A DNA stretch of 64,000 bases, from NCBI GenBank assembly GCA_019914945.1, contig CM034108.1, positions 6,954,001 through 7,018,000 of the forward strand, read 5' to 3'. Below the pieces are notes generated by a model that worked only from the letters and a program-made list of their open reading frames with translations, made no database searches and was not told where the DNA came from. This document shows positions 58,201 to 61,892 of this stretch, one piece after another (position 1 is the stretch's first letter; each line of letters begins with the position of its first letter). The position numbers and the translations under genes are program-made. Origin of the DNA: Typha latifolia. Its lineage: Eukaryota; Streptophyta; Magnoliopsida; Poales; Typhaceae.

Positions 58201-61194
58201 AAAATAATCTCCCCACTTGCTCTCTCTCCTTTCCCCTCATGTCTCATTACTCTTTTCTTTTCAAAAGTAAAACAATTACCTAATCTCTTATCCACTAATG
58301 ATTAGACACTCTCACATCTCCATTTTCTCTCTTCCTCGCCAAAAATCACCATGAGAGAACTCTTCATATCCTTCCACTCTTCCTCCTTTTCCACTTCATT
58401 CCTCTCTAAACCAAGATTTCCACTTGTTGCAGGCAGAATAAGCCCTCAACTTCCCCTGACCTCACCAACCTCAGCATCGTAGGCCCTTTCATCTCCTCTG
58501 CCTACCTTCTCCCCAACCTATCTACCATTTCTTGGCTGCAAACTCATGTTTGCGAGGTGGACAATGCATCGCCCCGCCAAGGTGGCCGCCTCAAGCGCCA
58601 TTCAAAACATTTATCTTTCTTAGAATCCATCTTTGCTAGCGGTGAACATGGGTCAGTTTAAGTTCGACCCAACCCATTACCCAATCCGAATTGGATCGGA
58701 TATGGATGAAAAAATCTTTTTTGATCCGGATCCAGATATGGATAGGCTTTTAGTTAAATATCTGGATCTGGATCCAGATACATAAGTCTTTTTAGAAAAA
58801 GTTGGATCTGGATACGGATACGAGTATAACTAATATATTCAGATTTGGATTCAGATAGCGGATATCCGATTAACCGCTAATATAAATACCCCTACCAATT
58901 CAATAATCTAAGTTACCTAACCCTCAACTCACTGATTATAACCTAACTCTCTCCATCTCTTTCCCAAATCGACAGCCACCTCCACAGAAATCTCTCCTCG
59001 CCATTACTCGATCGGTCGTTCACCATCTTTAACTCCTCCATCGTTGCCATCATCATCTTCAACTCCTTTTCTGTCACCATCATCATCTTCAACTCTTTCT
59101 CCGTCGGCATCACCGTCTTCAACTCCTCCTCTATCGCCATCATTGTCTTGAACTCCTCCGTCGCCATCACCTCTCCAACCTCTCCACCTATATGATTGCC
59201 TCCAACTTAATGCAATTTACTTTTGTAGCTCGATTGTTAAGTCGGTAGCTTGATTCTATTTAAATTGGCCTAGTTTTCATCACAATAGTGAATCCTTGTT
59301 AATTCAGTAGCTTGATTGTTAAGTTAGTATTTTACTTGTTCAAGATCTCTTCTCTAGCCTAAAAAGATTTGAGAGGTTCCTTGTAGTTTTCAATTTTAGG
59401 AGTTTTCATTTAGCTTTGCTTCCTTATTAAGTAATGTTTATTTTCTTTTTTTTCAGATTTTGTTTTAATTTTAACAGAGGAAGTTTTATCTTTAATTCAC
59501 CATCCACACCACCAATTCACTTGGATAGGAGATTCACTGTTTTTTTTTCATTTGAAAAGTACTTCCCAGGTATGTATATTATTAAGTTGTACTACCATTT
59601 TCTTTCACTTCTCAAGCCAGTTGCATTTACTAAGTGATATTGGCATTTACAAAAATAAAAGCATGCTGTCACTACATATTCAGACCATGACCTCTTTTCT
59701 CATATTCAGGCCTTGAGAGGTGTTTGTTTAAGTTCAAATTTTTAAAATAGAGTTAGAAGAGCACCTGGCCCATTTGCTTGTAGCTTAAGAAGTGAGGACT
59801 TGTTGTGATCGATTTGGGTGTTACAATTAATGTATTGAACCTATGTTTGATCACCTTATTTTGTACCTAAGAGTTAAGTTTTGCTTTGATGCAAGTGTTG
59901 TTGTTAAGCACAATTTCCATTTTAACATGGTTTGGTTAACTCAAAGTTCTTTGAAGTCCAAAATTGGTTGTGGATTTGCACTGTACAAGGGTGTGATTTG
60001 TTCTTTTGGTAATAGTAGGGGAGAGTTCCTAGATATGATAACGATTAGATTGCAAAATTAGTCTTTTAATTTGATAATCGATAGCAAAAATGAGCCATGA
60101 AAAGATACAAGTATTAGGACCAAAAATATGGATTCGGATGTGGGTTGAGCACTATTCAATTTGTATCTGAAATAAAAATATAGATTCAGATGTGAGTTGA
60201 GCACTATCTGATTTGTATTAGATCTGTTTTCACCCCTAACCTTTGCTTTATGCTACTGGACCATTTGAGTAAGGGTCAAGAAGATCTTATTGAGGAGATT
60301 GATAATTCATACCCATGAATAGAGAACAACTAGGATTTTGAAAAATATAAGTAGCTGGTTATTTGGTTATGGCTCATCAATTACTGATGCGGTACAAAAT
60401 ATATTAAGCTGATCAATTGTGCCTGTGTAGGAGGTATATACATGCTCCAGATCTCCTTGCTGATATATTTGCCTTCCTTGATTGGATAATATCTACTTTT
60501 AAGAGACAAGTGCAACTTATGCATTGTATAGACTGGTATATGTGCTTCTTTTGCAAAAATGTTTCAATGCAATCTAATAGTAAATCATATTACCATCGCC
60601 CGACTTAAACCAATAGTTTATCTTGCCCTCAGATATGCGCTGGAAATGCGCGAACTATTTCTCAGACAAGAATGAGAATGGAGCTAACATGACAGACTCA
60701 TAAAATCTCATTCCATTTTCCATATTAATATCCAAAAAACTTATCTTTTCAAGAGGAATTAAAACTGCCACCAAAAAGAAACGCACCTTCCAATTCTCCC
60801 ACTTATTCCATTCTATGAACTCCGGAAACACTTCCGACCTGAACCGATCCACCGCCGCCTGGCTCTTCTCCACGGCATCCCGAACACCGCCGAGCATCTC
60901 GCCGGCCTTGAGATTCGCGGCGTCGAGATCAATTCCGGTCTCCTCACGTAGGTACTCGCCGAATCTTGACCGGAACCGCTCCGACCCGAGGCGAATGGAC
61001 TCGGAGAAGTTTCGCCACGAGAACCGTGCCGGGCCATCTCCCGCTCCCGAAGCGGAAGCTTGGGGAGGATACCTCCTCCTGCAGGAAAGCTTCCTTCTTC
61101 TTCTTTGGGTCGGAAGAGAAGGGAACGATTTCGAGAAGAGGGAAGCAGAAGAAAATGGAGGGGATAGTGTGGAAGGGATTGCCGCGAGCTCCAT
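10114..61194 (-). CDS. FTSH12: FTSH12, chloroplast inner-envelope AAA+ zinc metalloprotease (17 exons seen, last exon missing)
   Basis: Exons in transcript order: 61194-60787, 56335-56151, 50043-49826, 47881-47586, 45595-45518, 45375-45133, 45020-44880, 44757-44590, 44108-43996, 39082-38866, 31558-31487, 25477-25358, 25266-25150, 25022-24846, 22679-22560, 22484-22410, 10221-10114. All introns are GT-AG. The frame is open for 952 codons, against about 1,008 residues in Arabidopsis FTSH12 as I recall it. Layout: Ser/Arg-rich transit peptide (1 to about 60), membrane segments near 146-164 and 424-443, Walker A GPPGTGKT (529-536), Walker B FVFVDEID (583-590), second region of homology (637-657), HEAGH (765-769), distal Asp845. 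In plants FTSH12 joins Ycf2, FTSHI1/2/4/5 and NAD-malate dehydrogenase in an envelope import motor, and it is embryo-essential. The identity is strong because most exons match conserved FTSH12 text rather than FTSHI text. The last exon (about 50 codons) was not found. Introns reach 12.2 kb and are full of transposons. Confidence 0.95.
10482..10948. mobile_element. Foldback MITE, hAT-type (CAACAATGG / CCATCCTTG ends)
   Basis: 467 bp. The ends are CAACAATGGCCGTGCC on the left and the reverse complement of CAAGGATGGCCGTGCT on the right. The first five bases fit the hAT consensus YARNG. The flanks CTTCTAGG (10474-10481) and TTTCTAGG (10949-10956) match at seven of eight bases, the hAT target-duplication length. 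The interior is largely self-complementary: 10671-10709 pairs with 10752-10790 around a CT/GA run. It is GC- and CpG-rich and has no transposase. Confidence 0.85.
11080..13924 (+). mobile_element. Ty3/gypsy chromovirus, 3' half only (RT thumb to chromodomain, plus LTR)
   Basis: The plus strand reads, with many frame changes: RT thumb ([10 protein letters not shown], 11195-11225), RNase H ([19 protein letters not shown] and [18 protein letters not shown], 11546-11680), the integrase zinc-binding region ([23 protein letters not shown]), the integrase core (12220-12800) and a chromodomain-like tail near 13165-13215 ([15 protein letters not shown]). The 3' LTR starts at 13301 with TGATACATAC. Upstream parts (gag, protease, first part of RT) are absent here but present at 5261-8880 on the other strand. 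It is a dead copy. Confidence 0.8.
13301..14590 (+). repeat. 3' LTR of the plus-strand chromovirus half, interrupted by a MITE
   Basis: It begins TGATACATAC right after the pol reading region. It holds 'ggcatttgaatgcc', 'ggcgttcgaatg' and 'ttgttcgaatgccc' near the left end, as in the LTR at 8061-8880. The MITE 13925-14354 sits inside it. The right end near 14590 is a guess from similarity to the other LTR. Confidence 0.5.
13925..14354. mobile_element. Foldback MITE, hAT-type, with perfect 8-bp target duplication
   Basis: 430 bp, same family as 10482-10948. It starts CAACGATGGTCGTGCC and ends GGCATGGCCATCCTTG. The flanks 13917-13924 and 14355-14362 are both GTATAAGT. The termini fit YARNG. 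The interior is self-complementary and GC-rich, with 'ggaggggtgccgtgcggcac' near the right end. It lacks coding capacity. The perfect duplication suggests it is younger than the copy at 10482. Confidence 0.9.
14591..15070. other. AT-rich intron sequence, no feature seen
   Basis: No coding similarity or repeat structure was recognised. Confidence 0.5.
15071..15720. mobile_element. hAT-like MITE of the 'TATCGGCC' family, perfect 8-bp target duplication
   Basis: 650 bp with ends CAAGGTTCCAAAAATC and a degenerate inverse ending AGAAACTATG. The flanks 15063-15070 and 15721-15728 are both CTTAAGAT. Subterminal regions repeat TATCGG/GGCCGAT on both sides ('cggctgtatcggccatatcg' on the left, 'tcccgatccgtttcggccga' on the right). 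The centre is CT-rich (15360-15590). There is no transposase. Other copies are at 24084-24712, 27048-27695, about 43517-43915, about 46204-46560 and about 54858-55775. Confidence 0.88.
16185..19179 (-). mobile_element. Non-autonomous LTR retrotransposon (about 3.0 kb) without pol
   Basis: Two related LTRs (about 16185-16870 and 18401-19179) share 'aggtggaagggg', 'tttgggtatNtt', 'agagagctttccaacNaa' and 'actagtcccctccaagt' blocks. The flanks 16180-16184 and 19180-19184 are both CATTG. The right LTR is followed inwards by a primer-binding site on the minus strand, so the element reads leftwards. The 1.5-kb GC-rich interior has open minus-strand frames (17657-17034 and 17683-17249), but none resembles gag or pol. 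This fits a LARD/TRIM-type parasite that needs enzymes supplied in trans. A third LTR of the family is at 25774-29236. Confidence 0.85.
18389..18400 (-). other. Primer-binding site of the non-autonomous LTR element
   Basis: The minus strand reads GTGGTATCAGAG directly after the LTR end AATCACAACA. It matches the initiator-Met tRNA PBS. Confidence 0.85.
19190..20095. other. Intron sequence, no feature seen
   Basis: Short unrelated open frames occur on both strands (for example 19386-19613) but have no recognisable similarity or repeat boundary. Confidence 0.5.
20104..22343 (+). mobile_element. Decayed hAT transposon with terminal repeats and 8-bp target duplication
   Basis: 2,240 bp. The ends are CAATGAAGCACGAACAC and the inverse of CAATGAAGCACAGACAC. 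The flanks GTTGGACA (20096-20103) and GTTGGACG (22344-22351) match at seven of eight bases. Subterminal regions are packed with 'ccgtgtc'/'gacacgg' repeats on both sides (20145-20185 and 22232-22330), the usual transposase-binding architecture of hAT elements. The interior holds a CT-rich stretch (20475-20620) and a broken transposase. The element is shorter than autonomous hATs, so it has lost much of its coding part. Confidence 0.9.
20640..21899 (+). pseudogene. hAT transposase remnant (RNase H-like tail and dimerisation domain)
   Basis: Read in three frames with stops. The early part has text such as [20 protein letters not shown] and FASVI (20725-20810), typical of the catalytic region of plant hAT transposases. 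The open frame 21429-21899 carries the C-terminal dimerisation domain: [60 protein letters not shown]. The acidic tail ends [11 protein letters not shown]. The N-terminal BED zinc finger was not found. Stops near 20810, 20870 and 21140 mean no functional enzyme can be made. Confidence 0.85.
22410..22484 (-). CDS. FTSH12: FTSH12 exon 16
   Basis: 25 codons, [10 protein letters not shown] to LFTRELTR, within the M41 peptidase helical region. Acceptor 'ctccag', donor 'gtaatt', phase 0 on both sides. The hAT element ends only 66 bp further left, inside intron 16. Confidence 0.94.
22560..22679 (-). CDS. FTSH12: FTSH12 exon 15
   Basis: 40 codons, [16 protein letters not shown] to DGELIKYK. Acceptor 'aacag', donor 'gttggc', phase 0. 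It is separated from exon 16 by a 75-bp intron. Confidence 0.95.
22744..24083. repeat. Intron 14 with a diverged local repeat (about 23280-23700)
   Basis: Two to three diverged units of roughly 190 bp share 'tagatctacac', 'tatcttcca', 'atattagtg' and 'ttggttttgcc' in the same order. The rest of the stretch shows no gene or transposon boundary that I can name. Confidence 0.55.
24084..24712. mobile_element. hAT-like MITE of the 'TATCGGCC' family (inverted copy)
   Basis: 629 bp, from CATGGATCCTAAAATTAG to TTTTAGAACCTTG. The flanks AATACAAT (24076-24083) and AACACAAT (24713-24720) match at seven of eight bases. The right subterminal region has 'agccgatacggccgatat' and 'ccgatatcgag'. Relative to 15071-15720 the element is reversed. 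It lies in intron 14 of FTSH12. Confidence 0.85.
24846..25022 (-). CDS. FTSH12: FTSH12 exon 14 (distal zinc ligand)
   Basis: 59 codons, [12 protein letters not shown] to DDLKKITR. It contains [16 protein letters not shown] and DGGRDDL. By alignment to bacterial FtsH, the second Asp of RDDL (residue 845) is the third zinc ligand. Acceptor 'gtcag', donor 'gtatgt', phase 0. Confidence 0.95.
25150..25266 (-). CDS. FTSH12: FTSH12 exon 13 (HEAGH zinc-binding motif)
   Basis: 39 codons. It contains [20 protein letters not shown] and [13 protein letters not shown]. The HEXXH motif (residues 765-769) is intact, with both His ligands and the catalytic Glu. Acceptor 'atag', donor 'gtatgt', phase 0. Confidence 0.96.
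25358..25477 (-). CDS. FTSH12: FTSH12 exon 12
   Basis: 40 codons, [20 protein letters not shown] followed by [20 protein letters not shown]. This links the AAA lid to the peptidase domain. Acceptor 'ctcag', donor 'gtatgt', phase 0. Confidence 0.95.
26749..26760 (+). other. Primer-binding site of the nested LTR element
   Basis: TGGTATCAGAGC, a perfect match to the plant initiator-Met tRNA PBS, three bases after the LTR end. Confidence 0.9.
27048..27695. mobile_element. hAT-like MITE of the 'TATCGGCC' family, nested at the third level
   Basis: It starts TATGGTTTGAAAATTCGG and ends GACTAACCATG. The flanks GTTCATTC (27040-27047) and GTTCGTGC (27696-27703) match at six of eight bases. The left subterminal sequence has 'atcggccatatcggtcg', and the right has 'gattgggatcgggttcgac'. 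The centre is GA-rich (27360-27645). Confidence 0.75.
29242..31486. other. Rest of FTSH12 intron 11, no gene seen
   Basis: AT-rich intron sequence. A short local repeat occurs at 30565-30640, where 'aatatgttgtgacaagcacc' is followed by a near copy about 40 bp later. No transposon boundaries were identified. Confidence 0.5.
31487..31558 (-). CDS. FTSH12: FTSH12 exon 11
   Basis: 24 codons, [16 protein letters not shown] then VNESAIMA, the AAA lid with the conserved GADI(R)NLVNE block. Acceptor 'accag', donor 'gtaagt', phase 0. Confidence 0.95.
32605..32616 (+). other. Primer-binding site of the chromovirus
   Basis: TGGTATCAGAGC, matching the initiator-Met tRNA PBS, placed just after the 5' LTR. 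Confidence 0.88.
33571..34510. repeat. AT-rich block between gag and the zinc knuckle of the chromovirus
   Basis: Gag-like reading stops near 33565, and recognisable gag/protease text resumes at about 34515. The intervening 0.9 kb is AT-rich with no coding similarity, so it looks like a secondary insertion. No terminal repeats or target duplication were recognised. Confidence 0.45.
38161..38865. other. Left part of FTSH12 intron 10, no feature seen
   Basis: AT-rich, with no coding similarity and no repeat boundary recognised. Confidence 0.5.
38866..39082 (-). CDS. FTSH12: FTSH12 exon 10 (AAA second region of homology)
   Basis: 217 bp completing a split Glu codon from exon 9. It reads [31 protein letters not shown] and [20 protein letters not shown]. 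The residue normally Arg in the R-P/S-G-R-x-D-R signature is Leu650 (CTC, 38985-38983). Arg653 and Arg656 are kept. Acceptor 'tgcag', donor 'gtacct', ending in phase 0. Confidence 0.95.
39083..40334. other. Part of FTSH12 intron 9 with a GATGGT microsatellite
   Basis: A run of about six GATGGT/GATGGTGAT units lies at 39330-39366, just upstream of exon 10. Nothing else was recognised. Confidence 0.6.
40340..42579 (+). mobile_element. Solo LTR, 2,240 bp, with perfect target duplication
   Basis: It starts TGTCAGAATCG and ends GGGTCGTGACA, so the termini are TGTCA...TGACA. The flanks 40335-40339 and 42580-42584 are both ATGAG. A TATA-like 'tctataaattaaaaccc' lies at 40496, followed by a CT-rich tract, which suggests that the plus strand is the transcribed direction. 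There is no internal domain and no second LTR nearby. A partial relative lies at 1-839. It is inserted in FTSH12 intron 9. Confidence 0.9.
42585..43516. other. Part of FTSH12 intron 9, no feature seen
   Basis: AT-rich, with no coding similarity recognised on either strand. Confidence 0.5.
43517..43915. mobile_element. Truncated hAT-like MITE of the 'TATCGGCC' family
   Basis: It starts CAAGATTCTGAAACTCGG, followed by three 'tatcggtcg' units (43577-43603) and the family block 'aaattctaaatattattt'. The right terminus is not recognisable and no target duplication was found. It ends about 80 bp from exon 9. Confidence 0.7.
43996..44108 (-). CDS. FTSH12: FTSH12 exon 9 (Walker B)
   Basis: 113 bp. 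It reads [20 protein letters not shown] and [17 protein letters not shown], then GA of a split Glu codon. Walker B FVFVDEID is intact. Acceptor 'gtag', donor 'gtatgt'. Confidence 0.95.
44590..44757 (-). CDS. FTSH12: FTSH12 exon 8 (Walker A)
   Basis: 56 codons. It contains [20 protein letters not shown] and [19 protein letters not shown]. Walker A GPPGTGKT is intact (residues 529-536). The pore-loop position holds FVFASGAEF rather than the usual F-V-E-type loop. Acceptor 'ctag', donor 'gtatga', phase 0. Confidence 0.95.
44880..45020 (-). CDS. FTSH12: FTSH12 exon 7
   Basis: 47 codons, [20 protein letters not shown] then [20 protein letters not shown] and KQVAFVR, the N-terminal edge of the AAA domain. 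Acceptor 'ttcag', donor 'gtaatc', phase 0. Confidence 0.94.
45133..45375 (-). CDS. FTSH12: FTSH12 exon 6 (second membrane segment)
   Basis: 81 codons. It contains [20 protein letters not shown], the hydrophobic [18 protein letters not shown] (about residues 426-443) and [18 protein letters not shown]. Acceptor 'gtag', donor 'gtgagc', phase 0. Confidence 0.95.
45518..45595 (-). CDS. FTSH12: FTSH12 exon 5
   Basis: 26 codons, [20 protein letters not shown] then FPSEYI, from the intermembrane-side FtsH N domain. Acceptor 'acag', donor 'gtaagt', phase 0. Confidence 0.94.
46204..46560. mobile_element. Relic of the 'TATCGGCC' hAT-like family
   Basis: It starts CAAGATTTGAGTATTGAAATCG, with 'atttcggccgatac' and the family block 'ctatttttaattatataaaa'. 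The right end is lost. It lies in FTSH12 intron 4. Confidence 0.55.
47586..47881 (-). CDS. FTSH12: FTSH12 exon 4
   Basis: 296 bp completing the split Gly codon. It reads [37 protein letters not shown] and [20 protein letters not shown]. Acceptor 'tccag', donor 'gtatgt', ending in phase 0. Confidence 0.95.
47882..49825. other. FTSH12 intron 3
   Basis: AT-rich. Near 48525-48600, 'atagtcgtgccgtaccac' and 'ctacgtgccactagcac' weakly recall the CCGTGCC foldback MITEs, but no boundaries are visible. Nothing else was recognised. Confidence 0.55.
49826..50043 (-). CDS. FTSH12: FTSH12 exon 3
   Basis: 218 bp. It reads [39 protein letters not shown] and [14 protein letters not shown]. The donor is 'g|gtatct', leaving one G that joins exon 4 to give Gly-Val. 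Acceptor 'gaag'. Confidence 0.94.
50509..50825. repeat. Exact 149-bp direct duplication
   Basis: 50509-50657 and 50677-50825 are identical by eye, starting 'gtacagtaacctcaggac' and ending 'gtccataacaat', with a 19-bp spacer (period 168). It is noncoding and lies in FTSH12 intron 2. Confidence 0.9.
51356..52755 (-). pseudogene. Captured 5' fragment of plastid D-3-phosphoglycerate dehydrogenase
   Basis: The minus strand starts with ATG at 52755-52753, runs through a Ser/Arg-rich transit-peptide-like region, then reads [36 protein letters not shown] and [20 protein letters not shown] hairpin insertion (51543-52394) interrupts it. Beyond the insertion the reading resumes as [35 protein letters not shown] and [10 protein letters not shown], then in a shifted frame as [11 protein letters not shown]. 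This is the N-terminal substrate domain and the start of the NAD domain of the serine-pathway enzyme. At least two stops and a frameshift make it non-functional. About 550 bp of coding sequence is present, without visible introns, from the part usually in the first exon. Confidence 0.88.
51543..52394. mobile_element. LTR-like hairpin insertion (two inverted arms), 5-bp target duplication
   Basis: 852 bp. It starts TGTAACAACCCAAAATTTT and ends with the inverse of TGTAACAATCCAAAATTTT. Arms of about 375 bp are inverted copies at roughly 88-90 percent by eye, around a core of about 100 bp. Each arm has a TATA-like 'tataaaaagggg' and 'gaaaaccctagaggg' reading inwards. The flanks 51538-51542 and 52395-52399 are both TTAAG. 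TG...CA ends and a 5-bp duplication point to LTR-integrase insertion rather than a typical DNA transposon. It splits the captured PGDH fragment. Confidence 0.85.
53031..54497. other. Part of FTSH12 intron 2, no feature seen
   Basis: AT-rich, with no coding similarity recognised. Open frames such as 53868-54167 have no recognisable domain. Confidence 0.5.
54498..54645. repeat. 74-bp direct tandem duplication
   Basis: Two adjacent units starting 'cctttcatattgatttNat' and ending 'tatctatatctactccaa' differ at only a few positions. Confidence 0.85.
54858..55775. mobile_element. 'TATCGGCC' hAT-like family member with an expanded CT tract
   Basis: It starts near 'gactccaaaactcggtatcg' and ends near 'gatcccaacttagaaccatg'. 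It contains the family block 'gatcggactatttttaaatt' and 'aatctggccgatacc'. The centre is a long CT tract (55085-55490) followed by GA-rich sequence. No clear 8-bp duplication was found. Confidence 0.7.
56151..56335 (-). CDS. FTSH12: FTSH12 exon 2 (first membrane segment)
   Basis: 185 bp. It reads [33 protein letters not shown] and [19 protein letters not shown], ending TNVR plus AA of a split Lys codon. The hydrophobic stretch is at residues 146-164. Acceptor 'cttag', donor 'gtaagt'. Confidence 0.95.
56515..56865. repeat. Diverged tandem duplication, period about 174 bp
   Basis: 'aatacatattggcattaa' occurs at 56614 and 56788. 'tttgtattagtc'/'cttgtactagtc' and 'gtgatcaaggacat'-type blocks keep the same order in both units. 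Confidence 0.7.
56866..58636. other. Part of FTSH12 intron 1, no gene seen
   Basis: AT-rich. Around 57640-57760 the words 'gaaactcagtattaaactcg' and 'tccctgaaattgatcc' may be a very old 'TATCGGCC' family relic, but this is too weak to call. Confidence 0.5.
58637..60238. mobile_element. Non-autonomous hAT-like element with 8-bp target duplication
   Basis: 1,602 bp. The ends are TAGCGGTGAA and the inverse of TAGGGGTGAA, fitting the YARNG rule. The flanks ATCTTTGC (58629-58636) and ACCTTTGC (60239-60246) match at seven of eight bases. Subterminal repeats of 'gatccggatccagatatgg' type lie near the left (58700-58870). 'attcNgatgtgNgttgagca' occurs twice near the right (60130-60210). A 30-bp minisatellite sits inside at about 59030-59170. 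There is no transposase. It lies in FTSH12 intron 1. Confidence 0.88.
59030..59170. repeat. Imperfect 30-bp minisatellite, about five units
   Basis: The unit is close to 'ccatcatcatcttcaactcc'. On the minus strand it keeps an open frame repeating ten residues like EELKTMMATE (59170-58943). It looks like a by-product of the repeat rather than a gene. Confidence 0.75.
60787..61194 (-). CDS. FTSH12: FTSH12 exon 1 (transit peptide and N terminus)
   Basis: 136 codons from ATG at 61194-61192. The start [20 protein letters not shown] is followed by an Arg-rich, Ser-rich stretch, which fits a chloroplast transit peptide. It then reads [20 protein letters not shown] and ends [14 protein letters not shown]. 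The donor is 'gtgcgt'. The exon is GC-rich compared with the rest of the gene. A 190-residue plus-strand frame over the same interval is a shadow of this exon. Confidence 0.95.
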
Positions 61195-61323
61195 TTCTCA
61201 GTCCGAGAGGATGGAGCGGAGATACGGGTTGGATGGTGTGGGTTTTGGGTTTTATCGTGCTCCTGCCGCTATGGAGATTGGAGGATGGTTGCAGGCACGT
61301 GCGCTGCACTTGATTTTCAACTG

Positions 61324-61359
61324 TGAGTGCAGTGAGTGTAGTGAGTGTAGTGAGTGGAT
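61324..61359. repeat. 9-bp minisatellite in the FTSH12 5' leader region
   Basis: Four units of 'gtgagtgta' type, about 130 bp upstream of the start codon. It probably lies in the 5' UTR or core promoter. Confidence 0.8.
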
Positions 61360-61431
61360 TTTGGAGTCGAGCTCTGTCCAGGCCTAGTAGATGCGATGAT
61401 GTTTAGCTTGAAATTGATTTTGAATGTAGAG

Positions 61432-61438
61432 TTTATAA
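61432..61438 (-). promoter_or_regulatory. Possible TATA box for FTSH12
   Basis: TATAAAC on the minus strand, about 240 bp upstream of the ATG. The position is plausible, but there is no transcript evidence and nuclear genes for plastid proteins often lack a TATA box. Confidence 0.25.
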
Positions 61439-61439
61439 T

Positions 61440-61892
61440 CGAGAGTGGCCTATTTAATTTTAATTCAAGTGAACTTTAAGCATATTGTAACCTTTAACGA
61501 GCCGCTCAATAATAATAATAGGCATAAAAAATAATTGGTCAGTATCTATAAACTTTTCAGTTTTTTATTACAGTTTTACCTTTATCAAGGCTATTCTTGC
61601 GCCGCTATAGAGAGTATTTTCATGTATTTTAGGTATAATAAAGCGTGGCTTATTTGATTTCAATTCAAGTCAATTTAAGTATGGGTGGGGTGGGGCTTCG
61701 TTTATAAAGGCCTGATCTATATTTGGACCAAGCATGTGGGCTAGAGTAAAATAGTATATTTAATATAATATTTAATTATATGTCTGAGTTATAACTAATA
61801 AGTATTAGATATATCAATTGACTAATCCTACTCGTGAGCCACGACTCCTCATCTTCTTTTTCTCACATTACATAAAAGAAATTATCACTTTT
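61440..61892. other. Upstream region of FTSH12, no gene seen
   Basis: No neighbouring gene was recognised between the FTSH12 start region and the LTR at 61893. Regulatory sites cannot be named from sequence alone. Confidence 0.5.

Noticed and set aside
60815..61387. A 190-residue plus-strand open frame
   Set aside because: It overlaps FTSH12 exon 1 and its 5' leader in antisense. Its length comes from the GC-rich coding exon, and it has no recognisable domain.
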